Counted from the stretch's first letter, positions 53,212-62,068 are shown. The stretch: 64,000 nucleotides of DNA from Deltaproteobacteria bacterium (GCA_020632995.1 JACKEN010000013.1:119398-183397), one strand, 5' to 3'. Numbers and translations are program-made. Notes: generated from the letters alone by a model not told the origin.

Positions 53212-53487
53212 CTGCCCCGACACCGCAGGCCGATCGCCAACGCGACCGTCCTCCTGTGGAGTCTGCCACTCCAGCCAGCCCTACTCATCCTTCATGGCGC
53301 GGCTCAGCCTACACCCACCTCTCTTCTATTTCAGGCCTGCGGCTGTCTATGCTCGTACGTTGAGTTCGGCTCGCGGAGTTCTTCGCGCTCTCCAAGGATG
53401 CTGGGAAGTAGGGCTGCCTACCTTTGCGGCAGGGGCGGGTTCCTCCATCATCCGCGCTCCACAACTCGCTTCGGGAGGGAGTGCACG
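53212..53487. other. 276-bp divergent intergenic region
   Basis: No gene seen. Contains a GGGAGGGA ribosome site (from 53473) for the protease gene. It is less GC-rich than average but holds no promoter match I would defend. Confidence 0.5.
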
Positions 53488-54543
53488 ATGTACATCAAGA
53501 AGTTCGAGGCTCGGGTACTGGCGTTTGGGCTGCTCGCCGCGGCGTGGGGCTGCGGCGATGCAACTCCACCTGCGGTGTCGTCGGGTGACGAGGCGCTGAT
53601 CTACGGCGCCGACGATCGGCGCGAGGTCTACCAGCTCACCAACGCGCACCAGATCGCGCTGGCCGACTCCACCGTGGCGCTGATGGACGCTTCCGACGTC
53701 ACCTCGGTAGCCGGCGGGTACAGCATCAACACTTCGCTGAGCTACGGGAGCGCGTACAGCCTGTGTAGCTCGGAGCCCTTCCGGACCCAGCCCACCACCG
53801 CGTACTGCACCGGCTTCCTGGTGGCGCCGAACCTGGTGGCGACCGCCGGGCACTGCATCAGCAACTCGTCCTGCGCGGGGACCCGGTTCGTGTTCGGGTT
53901 CGAGATGACCAACTCCACCACGGTGCGGGGCTCGGTGCCCACCAGCGACGTGTACAGCTGCGCGCAGGTGGTGGGGCGGACCCAGACCACCACCAACGAC
54001 TTCGCGGTGGTGCGCCTGGATCGGGCGGTGAGCGGGCACACGCCGCTCGCCATCCGACGCTCGGGTACGGTGGCGCTCGGGACCTCACTTGTCGTGTCGG
54101 GGCACCCGGCGGGCATCCCGCTGAAGGTGGCGGGCGGCGCCACGGTGCGGGGCAACTCGGCCACCAACTACTTCGAGGCCAACGTCGACACCTACGGCGG
54201 CAACAGCGGCTCGCCGATCATCGACGCCAACACCGGCGTGGTGGAGGGCATCCTGGTGCGCGGCAACGCGGACTTCGTGCAGAGCGGCAGCTGCTTCGTC
54301 TCCAACGTCTGTAGCGACACCGGCTGCCCGGGTTGGGAGGACGCCACCCGCATCGTCAACATCACGCCCTACGTGCCCGTCGACCCCGAGTGCGCGGTGG
54401 ACGCCGACTGCGGGGCGGGGGAGATCTGCGTGGGCGGGGTCTGCCAGATGGAGCCGGTCTGCGCCGCGCCGAACGAGGCGTGCAGCGTGAACAGCGACTG
54501 CTGCTCCGGGCGGTGCCGACGCAACCGTGGGGTGTGCCGGTAG
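53488..54543 (+). CDS. Trypsin-like serine protease lipoprotein
   Basis: 351 aa. Ribosome site GGGAGGGA upstream of ATG 53488. Lipobox AAAWGC (Cys 22). Chymotrypsin-fold triad: His 122 in VATAGHC, Asp 171 in NDFAVVRLD, Ser 240 in GGNSGSP. The short domain with GGNSGSP resembles V8/Glu-endopeptidase-like (S1B) proteases more than trypsin itself. The C-terminal tail is Cys-rich (CAVDADCGAGEICVGGVCQ and a following C-x(n)-C-x-CC block) like the modules in this genome's other surface lipoproteins. Active on the outside or in the periplasm; substrates unknown. Adjacent to a broken gene and a toxin-antitoxin pair. Confidence 0.9.
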   Translation: MYIKKFEARVLAFGLLAAAWGCGDATPPAVSSGDEALIYGADDRREVYQLTNAHQIALADSTVALMDASDVTSVAGGYSINTSLSYGSAYSLCSSEPFRTQPTTAYCTGFLVAPNLVATAGHCISNSSCAGTRFVFGFEMTNSTTVRGSVPTSDVYSCAQVVGRTQTTTNDFAVVRLDRAVSGHTPLAIRRSGTVALGTSLVVSGHPAGIPLKVAGGATVRGNSATNYFEANVDTYGGNSGSPIIDANTGVVEGILVRGNADFVQSGSCFVSNVCSDTGCPGWEDATRIVNITPYVPVDPECAVDADCGAGEICVGGVCQMEPVCAAPNEACSVNSDCCSGRCRRNRGVCR

Positions 54544-54601
54544 CTCTGTTGCGGGTAAATACTGATTTCGTTTGTTTCGAATAGGTGGGAGGCTCGGATT
54601 C

Positions 54602-55054
54602 ATGGCCTCCTCGGTCCTCCATCTTCCCAGTGAAGACGACGCGGGTGCGGCCCGCGTCGCCCTTCGAAGCGTCGCCCTCCTCTCCGGGCACGTGGGCCCG
54701 GTGTCGCTGCACCTCCGGACTGCCGACGGAGCGTCGGCGGACTTGGAGCTTCCAGCTGAGGTGCTCGGCCTGATGCGTGAGATCCTCGCCCACATGGCGA
54801 ACGGGTCCGCGGTCACGATTCTACCGGTGGAGGCTGAGCTTACGACCCAGCAGGCGGCTGAGTTGCTTGGCGTGTCGCGGCCCTACTTCGTTCGCCTGTT
54901 GGAGGACGGCAAGATCCCCTTCACGAGGGTCGGGACTCATCGCAGAGTTCTCGCTGCCAACGTTCTTGGCTACAGAGAGGCTCGGCGGGCGCGGAGCAAG
55001 GCGCTCCTCGAGGAACTGGCCGCTGAGGCTCAGGAGCTGGATCTCGGGTACTGA
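54602..55054 (+). CDS. Excisionase-type HTH antitoxin
   Basis: 150 aa from ATG 54602 with GGGAGG upstream. The N-terminal half is an uncharacterised dimerisation-like region; residues about 79-115 are a MerR/excisionase-like winged helix (TTQQAAELLGVSRPYFVRLL then a Gly-Lys-Ile-Pro turn). The C terminus is Ala/Glu-rich and would wrap the toxin. The next gene is a PIN toxin, 8 bp away. Antitoxins of this kind repress their own operon. The upstream 58 bp are AT-richer than the surroundings, as expected for the promoter/operator. Confidence 0.82.
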   Translation: MASSVLHLPSEDDAGAARVALRSVALLSGHVGPVSLHLRTADGASADLELPAEVLGLMREILAHMANGSAVTILPVEAELTTQQAAELLGVSRPYFVRLLEDGKIPFTRVGTHRRVLAANVLGYREARRARSKALLEELAAEAQELDLGY

Positions 55055-55062
55055 GGTCCAGG

Positions 55063-55644
55063 ATGTCGTTCATCGTCGTCTATGACGCGTGCGTGCTCCA
55101 TCCCGCGCCGCTGAGAGATCTGCTGCTCCGCATCGCAGAGTCTGGACTCGTACGCGCGCGCTGGAGTGATGAGATCCTCGACGAGGTCTTCGTTAGCGTG
55201 CTCCAGCGGCGGCCCGACTTGGATCCTGCGCGCCTCGCCCGGACGCGACGCGCGATGTGTGAGGCGGTGGAGGACTCGGTCGTCACGGACTATGTTGGGC
55301 TCGCCGACCAAGTACAGCTCCCGGACCCGGGTGATCGGCACGTCGTCGCAGCGGCTATTCGGTGTGGGGCTCAGGCGATCGTCACCGCCAACCTCAAGGA
55401 CTTCCCCCGGGCTGCGCTCGAGCCACTGGGGATCGAGGCGGTCCACCCCGACGACTTCGTCGTGGACCTATTGGATCTGGCGCCCGGTGCGATTCTGAGG
55501 CTGCTCTTGGAGCAGGCCGCTGCTCTCAAGAACCCACCGGTGACTCCAGAGGCGCTACTCGTCACGCTCGAGCGGAATGGCCTCGCCCGGGCCGTGGCGG
55601 AGCTCCGAATCCTGTTCGGGTTCAACCCGCCAACCGCAAGATGA
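55063..55644 (+). CDS. PIN-domain ribonuclease toxin
   Basis: 193 aa. PIN acidic residues: Asp 8 in VVYDACVL, Glu 37/41 in WSDEILDEVF, Asp 91 in PDPGDRHVVAAA, and ITAN-like VTANLKDFP (Asn 110, Asp 113). This matches the VapC-like nuclease core, with an extra C-terminal 60 residues of helices. It probably cuts RNA (tRNA or mRNA) when freed from the antitoxin. Its last 23 bp overlap the 3' end of the convergent transporter gene. Base and codon use is slightly less GC-rich than the average here, consistent with horizontal transfer. Confidence 0.85.
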   Translation: MSFIVVYDACVLHPAPLRDLLLRIAESGLVRARWSDEILDEVFVSVLQRRPDLDPARLARTRRAMCEAVEDSVVTDYVGLADQVQLPDPGDRHVVAAAIRCGAQAIVTANLKDFPRAALEPLGIEAVHPDDFVVDLLDLAPGAILRLLLEQAAALKNPPVTPEALLVTLERNGLARAVAELRILFGFNPPTAR

Positions 55645-57253
55645 GCTGCGCCAGGATAATCTTGCTCACCGTGGCCATCGGGAACACCGCGGCGTAGCCC
55701 ACCTGCGGCAGGTCGTTCCCGGTCTGCTCCGTCGCATAGGCCAGCGTCGCAGGCTGGGTTGACAGGCCCGACAACAGGCCCGACAGCAGGCTGAAGGGGA
55801 TCTTCAGCACCTTGTAGCCCACCACGAGCGTGGCGAAGGACACCCCGCAGGTGATGAGCGCGCCGCCCAGGAACATGGTCACCCCGCCGCCGCCCGAGAG
55901 GGTCTCGAGGAAGGCGTGGCCCGAGCGGGTGCCGACGCCAGCGAGGAACAGCACCAGGCCCAGCTGTCGCAGGGTCAGGTTCGCGCTGTAGGGCATCAAC
56001 CAGATGATCGGGCCGGTGCGGCCGATGGCCCCCAGGACGAGCGCCGCGACCAGGGGGCCGCCGGCCAGGCCCAGCTCGAGGGTGCCGCCGTCGGGGAGGG
56101 GGATGGGGATGAGGCCGAGGAGCATGCCGAGGGCGATGCCGAGGCCGAAGCTCATCACGTCGATCTCGGACAGGCGCCGGTAGCTGTCACCGAAGTACTG
56201 GGTCACCCCGTCCATGCGCTCGCGCCGGCAGATCACCCGGACCCGGTCGCCCAGCTCCAGGCGGGTGCCGGCGGTGGGGAGCAGGTCGATGTCGCCGCGG
56301 CGGATGCGGGTGATGAGGGCGCCCTTGGTCTGGGGGAGGCGGAGCTCGGCCAGGGTCTTGCCGGCGAGGTCGCCGTTGCTCACGAAGATGCGCCTGAAGT
56401 CCAGCTGGTGGCGGTCGAGGTCCAGCGCTACGTCGGCCGACTCACCGAGGAACGCCACCACCGGCTCGAGGTCCTCCTCGCTTCCGATGAGGCCGATCAG
56501 GTCGCCCACCTGGGCCACCGAGCCCTCCCGCAAAAGGCCCACCTCGTCGCCGCGCTGGTAGCGGCCGAACATCACCTTCCAGTGCTCGGTGTCGCGCCAC
56601 GCGTCGAGGGAGAGGGTGATGATGTCGGGGCGGGTCACCCGGACGGTGCGGTGGACGAGGCGCTCGCCGCTCGCGCCGAGGTCTCTGAGCTGCTCGGCCT
56701 CCTTGGCGAGGTCGACCCGGAACATGCGGCGCACGAGCGCGATGGCGACGATGCCGCCGATGACGCCCATCGGGTAGGCGACCGAGTAGCCCACCACTGG
56801 CAAGGCGCGTTGCGCGGGGTCGGCGGCGGAGGCGGTGAGGGCCTCCACCACCGCGGCGAGGGCGGGGGTGTTGGTGAGGCTGCCGCAGAACAGCCCGGCC
56901 GCGAGCGGCCCGGTGTAGCCGAAGAGGTGGGCGAGGCCCAGGGTGAGGCCGAAGGCGCCCAGGATCAGGGCCAGGGTGAGGCCGTTGTCCCTGAGGCCGC
57001 TCCGGCGGAACGCGTCGAAGAACGCGCGGCCGCCAGCGAGGCCGATGGTGTACACGAAGATCACCAGGCCGAAGAGGTAGAAGAGCTTGGGCAGCTCCAG
57101 CCGGGCGTCCAGGGCGCCGGCGCCCAGGCCCACGAAGAGCACCGCGGCGATGCCGAGGCTGAAGCCGCCCACCTTCACGTGGCCCAGCGGGTAGCCGATG
57201 GCGGCCACCACGAACAGGAGCAAGAGGGGGTTCTCGGCCAGCAGATCGATCAC
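55622..57253 (-). CDS. AspT/YidE/YbjL-family transporter with RCK_C domains
   Basis: 543 aa from GTG 57251-57253, with GAGG upstream. About ten hydrophobic segments form two related halves of the AspT-type antiporter fold: LLAENPLLLLFVVAAIGYPL near the N terminus and the duplicated YSVAYPMGVIGGIVAIAL and GLVLFLAGVGTRSGHAFL. Between them are two TrkA-C/RCK_C domains (VRVTRPDIITLSLDAWRDTE to GLIGSEEDLEPVVAFLG, and IFVSNGDLAGKTLAELRL to GDRVRVICRRERMDG). Family members exchange dicarboxylates or amino acids, or are uncharacterised (YidE/YbjL). No adjacent decarboxylase gene, so the substrate stays open. Confidence 0.85.
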   Translation of the reverse strand: MIDLLAENPLLLLFVVAAIGYPLGHVKVGGFSLGIAAVLFVGLGAGALDARLELPKLFYLFGLVIFVYTIGLAGGRAFFDAFRRSGLRDNGLTLALILGAFGLTLGLAHLFGYTGPLAAGLFCGSLTNTPALAAVVEALTASAADPAQRALPVVGYSVAYPMGVIGGIVAIALVRRMFRVDLAKEAEQLRDLGASGERLVHRTVRVTRPDIITLSLDAWRDTEHWKVMFGRYQRGDEVGLLREGSVAQVGDLIGLIGSEEDLEPVVAFLGESADVALDLDRHQLDFRRIFVSNGDLAGKTLAELRLPQTKGALITRIRRGDIDLLPTAGTRLELGDRVRVICRRERMDGVTQYFGDSYRRLSEIDVMSFGLGIALGMLLGLIPIPLPDGGTLELGLAGGPLVAALVLGAIGRTGPIIWLMPYSANLTLRQLGLVLFLAGVGTRSGHAFLETLSGGGGVTMFLGGALITCGVSFATLVVGYKVLKIPFSLLSGLLSGLSTQPATLAYATEQTGNDLPQVGYAAVFPMATVSKIILAQLILRLAG

Positions 57254-57344
57254 AGAGAGGCCTCGCGCCCGCCCCGTACGGCGGGTCGGCGCCGGTTTCA
57301 AGGTCTGTTGCCGCGATGTGTCAAAAAGGGGGCCGGGGAACGCC

Positions 57345-58508
57345 TCAGCCGGTCCACAGGCCGTGCTTCTTGGCCAGGTTTCGTAGGTGTTTTCGGTCCA
57401 TGTGGGCCATCCGCGCAGCGGCGGAGAGGCTCCCGTCGGCCCGAGCGAGCAGCCAGGCCAGGTACTTCCGCTCGAACTCGTCCTCCCACTGGGCCTTGAG
57501 GGCCGAGAAGGTGGCGTCCGGGTCGAAGGACGGCGCGGCGGGCGGCGCGTCGAGCTCGGGGCCGAAGAGCCCCTCGGCCGAGGGCAACAGGAACCGCGCC
57601 TCGCCGTCGCCGGTCTGGGCCAGCCACAGCGCGCGCTCCACCGTGTTCCTCAGCTCGCGCACGTTGCCGGGCCAGTCGTGCGTCAACAGGCGTTGCACTT
57701 CCTCCTCGGCGATGTGGGCCCGCTGGCCGGTGCGGTCGGCGAAGGCGCCGACGAAGGCCTCGACCAACAGCGGGATGTCGTCCCTGCGCTCGCGCAGCGG
57801 GGGCAGGGTGATCGGCACCACCGCGAGGCGGAAGAAGAGGTCCTCGCGGAAGCGGCCCCGGCGCACCTCCTCCTCGAGGTCGCGCTTGGTGGCGGCCACC
57901 ACCCGCACGTCGACCTTCTTGGGGCCGGCTCCGCCCACCCGCTGGATCTCGCGCTCGTCCAGGGCTCGCAGCAACTTCGGTTGCACATCGAGCGGGAGCT
58001 CACCCACCTCGTCGAGGAAGAGGGTGCCGCCCTCGGCCCGCTCGAACGCGCCGTCGCGCCGCTCGTCGGCCCCGGTGAAGGCGCCGCGCTCGTAGCCGAA
58101 CAGCTCCGCCTCGAGCAGGGTCGGGGCGATGGCGCCGCAGTCCACCGTGACCAGCGGCCCCTCGGCGCGGGGCGAGGCGGCGTGGACCGCCCGGGCGAGG
58201 ACGTCCTTGCCGGTGCCGGTCTCGCCCATGAACAAGAGCGTCGCGTTCGAGGGCGCGAGCACCTCGAGCACCCCGAACACCTCGCGCATGGCCAGGGTTC
58301 GCCCCCGAGCGGGCCCGAAGTGATCCGCGGTCGACGGGAGCACGTCGAGGGTGTCGGCCACGTCCTTCAGGCGCAGCTCCACCCCGTCCAGATCCAGCGC
58401 CCCGCCCGGTTCGAGCACCGCCTCGTGGATCGGCGCCCCGTTCATGCGGGTGTGCCCGCCCGAGAGGTCCAGCACCGCGACGCCGCTGCGATCGGGCAGG
58501 ATCTCCAA
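57345..58508 (-). CDS. Sigma-54-dependent transcriptional activator (Fis-type), N terminus frameshifted
   Basis: About 387 codons in this frame (a TTG at 58506-58508 opens it). It begins in the second half of an FHA domain (LDLSGGHTRMNGAPI). The AAA+ core is complete: Walker A GETGTGKDVLARA, GAFTGADERR, Walker B GGTLFLDEVGEL, sensor RFREDLFFRLAVVPITLPPL, HDWPGNVRELRNTVERA. The C-terminal Fis helix-turn-helix is present (SLSAAARMAHMDRKHLRNLA). The first half of the FHA domain lies upstream in another frame (58509-58684), so either a base is missing near 58510 or the gene is broken. The core itself is undamaged, arguing for a recent change or a sequencing error. Confidence 0.85.
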   Translation of the reverse strand: MEILPDRSGVAVLDLSGGHTRMNGAPIHEAVLEPGGALDLDGVELRLKDVADTLDVLPSTADHFGPARGRTLAMREVFGVLEVLAPSNATLLFMGETGTGKDVLARAVHAASPRAEGPLVTVDCGAIAPTLLEAELFGYERGAFTGADERRDGAFERAEGGTLFLDEVGELPLDVQPKLLRALDEREIQRVGGAGPKKVDVRVVAATKRDLEEEVRRGRFREDLFFRLAVVPITLPPLRERRDDIPLLVEAFVGAFADRTGQRAHIAEEEVQRLLTHDWPGNVRELRNTVERALWLAQTGDGEARFLLPSAEGLFGPELDAPPAAPSFDPDATFSALKAQWEDEFERKYLAWLLARADGSLSAAARMAHMDRKHLRNLAKKHGLWTG

Positions 58509-58684
58509 TCGCGTGCTCCGCCAACACCACGCAATTGGAGCGTGCAGCCGCTTGCGCGCTCGGTGACGGCGCCGCTGGGGAGCAGGAGCGCCTCGCCCTT
58601 GGCGGGGCCGGTGAGCACCAGCAGCTCCGGGCGCTCCAGCCGGATGGCCCGGGGCACGTACCGGGTCTTGGGCGCGTTGGTCAC
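58509..58684 (-). pseudogene. N-terminal FHA half of the sigma-54 activator, out of frame
   Basis: From GTG 58682-58684 the frame gives RYVPRAIRLERPELLVLTGP and LLLPSGAVTERASGCTLQL, the first strands of an FHA domain. It then diverges near GVGGARDW, where the FHA consensus expects SRRHARLEIL; the correct continuation is in the frame of the next feature. A one-base deletion (or two-base gain) around 58505-58525 would restore a single protein of about 445 aa. Confidence 0.7.
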
Positions 58685-58694
58685 GGGGGACGGA

Positions 58695-59405
58695 CTACTC
58701 CTCAACCCCCAGGGCGCGCAAGCGGGCGCGGAGCGCCGCCACCTGCCGCTCGGCCTCGTCGGCCCGCTGCCGCTCGGCCTCGGCCCGCTGCCGCTCGGCC
58801 TCGGCCCGCTCCGCCCCGGTGGGGATCAGCTCGCCCGCGGCGTCGCACCAGCGCAGCCACTCGTCTTCGCGATCCTCGAACGTGCCGCGCCACAGGGTGA
58901 GGCTCAACCCCACCCCCTCGAGGCGCAGGTCCTCCGCCCGGTTCCAGGCGGCGCCCTGGCGCACGTACAGCGCCACCGGCTCGGTCTGCAGGAGCCGTTG
59001 CGGGTCGTAGACCACGTAATAGGCCACGCCCATGCGGCCGTAGGCGTCCAGCTTGCGGGTGAGCTCGTCGCCCTCGCGGTTGGAGACGATCTCCATCACG
59101 ACCTCGGGGGCCTTCCCGAACTCCCAGGCGAAGTAGGTGCGGTGGCGCTTGGCCCACCAGTCCTGGGGCGCCTCCACCCCCATGCTCAGGAACATGTCGG
59201 GCACGATGGGCGGGGTGTGGACGCTGGGGAAGATGCCGACGTTGGCCGCGGCGAGGAAAGGCCGAGGTCCCCGCCATGAGCTGTAGAGGGGCTCGGTGAG
59301 GAGCCGCTGCTGCTTCTCGGACGGCAGGTTGTCCATGGGGGCGTCGTCCTCGGTGATGATGTGGTCGACGTCCGGAAGGACGATCTCATAGGCGCCTTCT
59401 GACAT
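58695..59405 (-). CDS. Uma2-family (PD-(D/E)XK-like) protein
   Basis: 236 aa from ATG 59403-59405. The core has VPDMFLSMG, AWEFGKAPEVVMEIVS and GDELTRKLDAYGRMGVAYYV, the Uma2/DUF820 pattern of a restriction-endonuclease-like fold with conserved Asp and Glu/Lys positions. The family is abundant in cyanobacteria and myxobacteria; its function is unknown. The C-terminal 40 residues form a charged coiled coil of seven-residue units (AEAERQR), encoded by 21-bp repeats at about 58750-58815. Ten bp separate it from the FHA/sigma-54 activator on the same strand. Confidence 0.85.
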   Translation of the reverse strand: MSEGAYEIVLPDVDHIITEDDAPMDNLPSEKQQRLLTEPLYSSWRGPRPFLAAANVGIFPSVHTPPIVPDMFLSMGVEAPQDWWAKRHRTYFAWEFGKAPEVVMEIVSNREGDELTRKLDAYGRMGVAYYVVYDPQRLLQTEPVALYVRQGAAWNRAEDLRLEGVGLSLTLWRGTFEDREDEWLRWCDAAGELIPTGAERAEAERQRAEAERQRADEAERQVAALRARLRALGVEE

Positions 59406-59495
59406 CCCGAAGAGCGTAGCCTCCCCGGTCCTGGCCTGCCAAGCGGCCGGACACCCTCGACGGGCGGGGGTCGTCCGGGGTACGGACCACACGGC

Positions 59496-61049
59496 ATGGT
59501 GGACGTCCTGCTGGTCAACCCGTACGTGCTCTCGCGCCACGAGCCCCGGAAGGCCTCGTATCGCCCCTATCCGCCGCTCGGCCTGATGTACCTGGCCGCG
59601 GTGCTGCGGGAGGCCGGGTTCACGGTCGAGGTCTACGACGCCACGTTCCTCGACCGCCCCGACCGGGTGCGGGAGCGGCTGGCCCACGGTGAGCGCCCCC
59701 GGGTGGTGGGGGTGTTCGCGATGAACTCGTTCCGCGACGACGCCCTCGCGATGATCGACCGCTTCAAGGAGGCGGGCCTGTTGGTGTGGGCGGGGGGGCC
59801 CGATCCCTCCATCTACGACACCGAGTACCTCGAGGCGGGGGCCGACGTGGTGGTGCGGGGCGAGGGCGAGGCGGCCATCCTGGAGCTCATGGAGGCGTTC
59901 CGGCTGAGGCCGGGCGAGATCTCGCTCCCGGTGTCGCCGGATCCGCAGGTCTTGTTGCAGATCCCCGGGGTGAGCACGGTGAACGCGGAGGCCCGGCCCG
60001 ATCGAGCGCCGGACCGCACGCCCTCGAAGAGCATGGACCACCTCCCCATGCCCGCCTACGACCTCGTGGACCTGCCGCGCTACATGAAGGCGTGGAAGGA
60101 GGTCCACGGCTACGCGTCCATCCAGTTCATGACCTCCCGGGGCTGCCCGTTCTCGTGCGCGTGGTGCGCGCGGCCGATCTTCGGGCGGCGCTACCGGCAG
60201 TACAACGCGGAGCGCGCGGCGGAGGAGGTCGCGCACCTCGTCACCACCTACGGGGTCGATCACCTCTGGCTCTTCGACGACACCTTCGTGGTGCGGCGCG
60301 AGTGGGTGGAGGCCTTCACCGACGCGATCATCGCGAAGGGGGTCAAGATCCGCTGGGAGTGCCTGGCCCGGGTCGACCTCGTCGACCGGGAGCTGTTGGC
60401 CCGCATGAAGGCGGCGGGGTGCGAGCGCATCAACTTCGGCTTCGAGTCCGGGTCGCAGCGGGTGCTCGACCGGATGAAGAAGGGCATCACGGTGAACGAT
60501 GCAAGGCGGGTTGCCAAGGACATGCACGAGCTCGGGATCTCGATGGGCGGCTACGTGCTGATGGGCTACCCGGGCGAGGAGTGGCCGGACATCGAGCGCA
60601 CGATCGAGCTCCTCCGGGACATCCAGCCGGTGGACTACTCCACCAGCGTCGCCCTCCCCATGCCGGGCACCGAGTTCTTCTCGCTCGTGCGCGACATGAT
60701 GGACAAGGAGCAGCGCTGGGCCGACGTGGGGCCGGACTCCGTGATCTGGGACGCGCCGTACTCCCGCGGCTTCTATCGCCTCGTGGAGTCGCTGATGCAC
60801 GCCGAGTACGACCTGGGCCTCGAGTTCTCGGTGCGCCGGATGGTGAAAGCCAAGTTGCTCCGCGGGATCCTGCGGGGCATGCACGCGCTCCAGCGCGACG
60901 ATCGCAAGGCGGTCTACCAGAGCGATCGCTTCAAGGGCTGGGAGGGCCTGCGGCGGCCCGAGCACTCCGCCCGCCACCGGCAGACCCACGCGGCCAAGGC
61001 GGCCGAGGTCCGCAAGGGCAAGGGCGAGGCCCTGCGGGTGCTCTCGTGA
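59496..61049 (+). CDS. B12-binding-domain radical SAM protein
   Basis: 517 aa. N-terminal Rossmann-like cobalamin-binding-type domain (LLVNPYVLSRHEP, PLGLMYLAAVLREAGFTVEV, RGEGEAAILELME) without an obvious DxHxxG, as in many BchE/P-methylase relatives. The radical SAM core starts at SRGCPFSCAWC (Cys 217, 221, 224 binding the 4Fe-4S cluster), then FGFESGSQRVLDRMKKGIT and GYVLMGYPGEEWPD. The C-terminal 100 residues are helical and basic. Members perform methylations or ring rearrangements in pigments, phosphonates and hopanoids. The stop overlaps the methyltransferase start by 4 bp (GTGA), so they likely share a pathway. Confidence 0.9.
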   Translation: MVDVLLVNPYVLSRHEPRKASYRPYPPLGLMYLAAVLREAGFTVEVYDATFLDRPDRVRERLAHGERPRVVGVFAMNSFRDDALAMIDRFKEAGLLVWAGGPDPSIYDTEYLEAGADVVVRGEGEAAILELMEAFRLRPGEISLPVSPDPQVLLQIPGVSTVNAEARPDRAPDRTPSKSMDHLPMPAYDLVDLPRYMKAWKEVHGYASIQFMTSRGCPFSCAWCARPIFGRRYRQYNAERAAEEVAHLVTTYGVDHLWLFDDTFVVRREWVEAFTDAIIAKGVKIRWECLARVDLVDRELLARMKAAGCERINFGFESGSQRVLDRMKKGITVNDARRVAKDMHELGISMGGYVLMGYPGEEWPDIERTIELLRDIQPVDYSTSVALPMPGTEFFSLVRDMMDKEQRWADVGPDSVIWDAPYSRGFYRLVESLMHAEYDLGLEFSVRRMVKAKLLRGILRGMHALQRDDRKAVYQSDRFKGWEGLRRPEHSARHRQTHAAKAAEVRKGKGEALRVLS

Positions 61050-62068
61050 AGCGCTTCGTGGATCGCGCGATCGAGGCGGTGGCCCGGGCCCGGGCGCCCA
61101 AGGAGCCGCCGGTGCCGGCGGGGCCCCAGGTGGGCTCCTCGGGGGTGCTGGAGCGCCCGCGCTGCCCGGTGTGCCTCAACACCCGCGCCCGCCCGGTGCT
61201 GTCGGGCCGGGACACCTGGGTGCAGGACGGGGCGAAGGTCGCCGGGGCCCCGGACCGCTTCCTGGTGGTGCGCTGCGAGATCTGCGGCCACCGCTACACC
61301 ACCCCGCGCTTCGTGGCCGAGCAGAAGGCGCAGGCCTTCGAGGGCGCCTACCCGTTCTACACGCGCGCCCAGCAGGCCAGGGCCGGCGCGAAGCTCGACG
61401 AAGCGGCGCGCGCCGCCGCCCGCGCCCCCTTCATGGCCCGGGTCGAGGGTCTCGTCGCCGCGTCCCCGCGCCCGGGGCGGGTGCTGGACCTCGGCTGTGG
61501 CGACGGCTTCTTCCTCGACGCCCTCCGCGACCGAGGCTGGGACGGGGTCGGGGTGGACGTGAGCGAGGACGTGGTCTGGCACGCGCGCGAGGTCCTCGGC
61601 CTCGACACCCGGGTGCTCGACGTGGAGCAAGACGCCTTGCCAGAGGGGCCCTTCGACGCGGTCACGATGTGGGGCCTGCTCCAGCTCATCTACGCCCCGC
61701 GCGCGCTCCTCGATCGGGTCCGCGCGGTGCTCGAGCCGGGCGGGATCGTGGCGGTGGGGGTGAGCAACATCGACAGCATGGGCGCGCACCTGTTCCGCGG
61801 GCGCTGGCGCGGCCTGGGCCTGCCCCGGCACCTGTCCCACTTCACGCCGGACACCCTGCGCCGCCTCCTCGAGCACGCGGGCTTCGAGTTGGTGGACGTG
61901 CGGTACGAGACCCCCAAATGGGTGATGGCGGGCTCGGTGGACGACGCGCTGCCGGCGCCGCGCCCGGTGCGGGGGCTCGCGAAGGTCGGGCTGTACGCGG
62001 CGGGGCGCGCGGTGGGCCACACGCGGTACGCAGACACCATGGCGGTCTACGCGCGTATGCGGGCTTGA
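61046..62068 (+). CDS. SAM-dependent methyltransferase with N-terminal zinc ribbon
   Basis: 340 aa from GTG 61046. Zinc-ribbon cysteines CPVC (40/43) and CEIC (77/80). Class I methyltransferase motif I VLDLGCGDGFFLD (148-160), motif with VGVDVSEDVVWHAREV, ALPEGPFDAVTMWGLLQL and EPGGIVAVGVSNIDSM. The fold matches the ribbon-plus-methyltransferase proteins found in polysaccharide and natural-product clusters (some are C-methyltransferases). Coupled to the radical SAM gene. No sugar-nucleotide genes lie nearby, so the substrate is unknown. Confidence 0.88.
   Translation: MKRFVDRAIEAVARARAPKEPPVPAGPQVGSSGVLERPRCPVCLNTRARPVLSGRDTWVQDGAKVAGAPDRFLVVRCEICGHRYTTPRFVAEQKAQAFEGAYPFYTRAQQARAGAKLDEAARAAARAPFMARVEGLVAASPRPGRVLDLGCGDGFFLDALRDRGWDGVGVDVSEDVVWHAREVLGLDTRVLDVEQDALPEGPFDAVTMWGLLQLIYAPRALLDRVRAVLEPGGIVAVGVSNIDSMGAHLFRGRWRGLGLPRHLSHFTPDTLRRLLEHAGFELVDVRYETPKWVMAGSVDDALPAPRPVRGLAKVGLYAAGRAVGHTRYADTMAVYARMRA

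Noticed and set aside
58745..58815. Short regular repeats considered as a CRISPR array
   Set aside because: Contiguous in-frame heptad codons without spacers.
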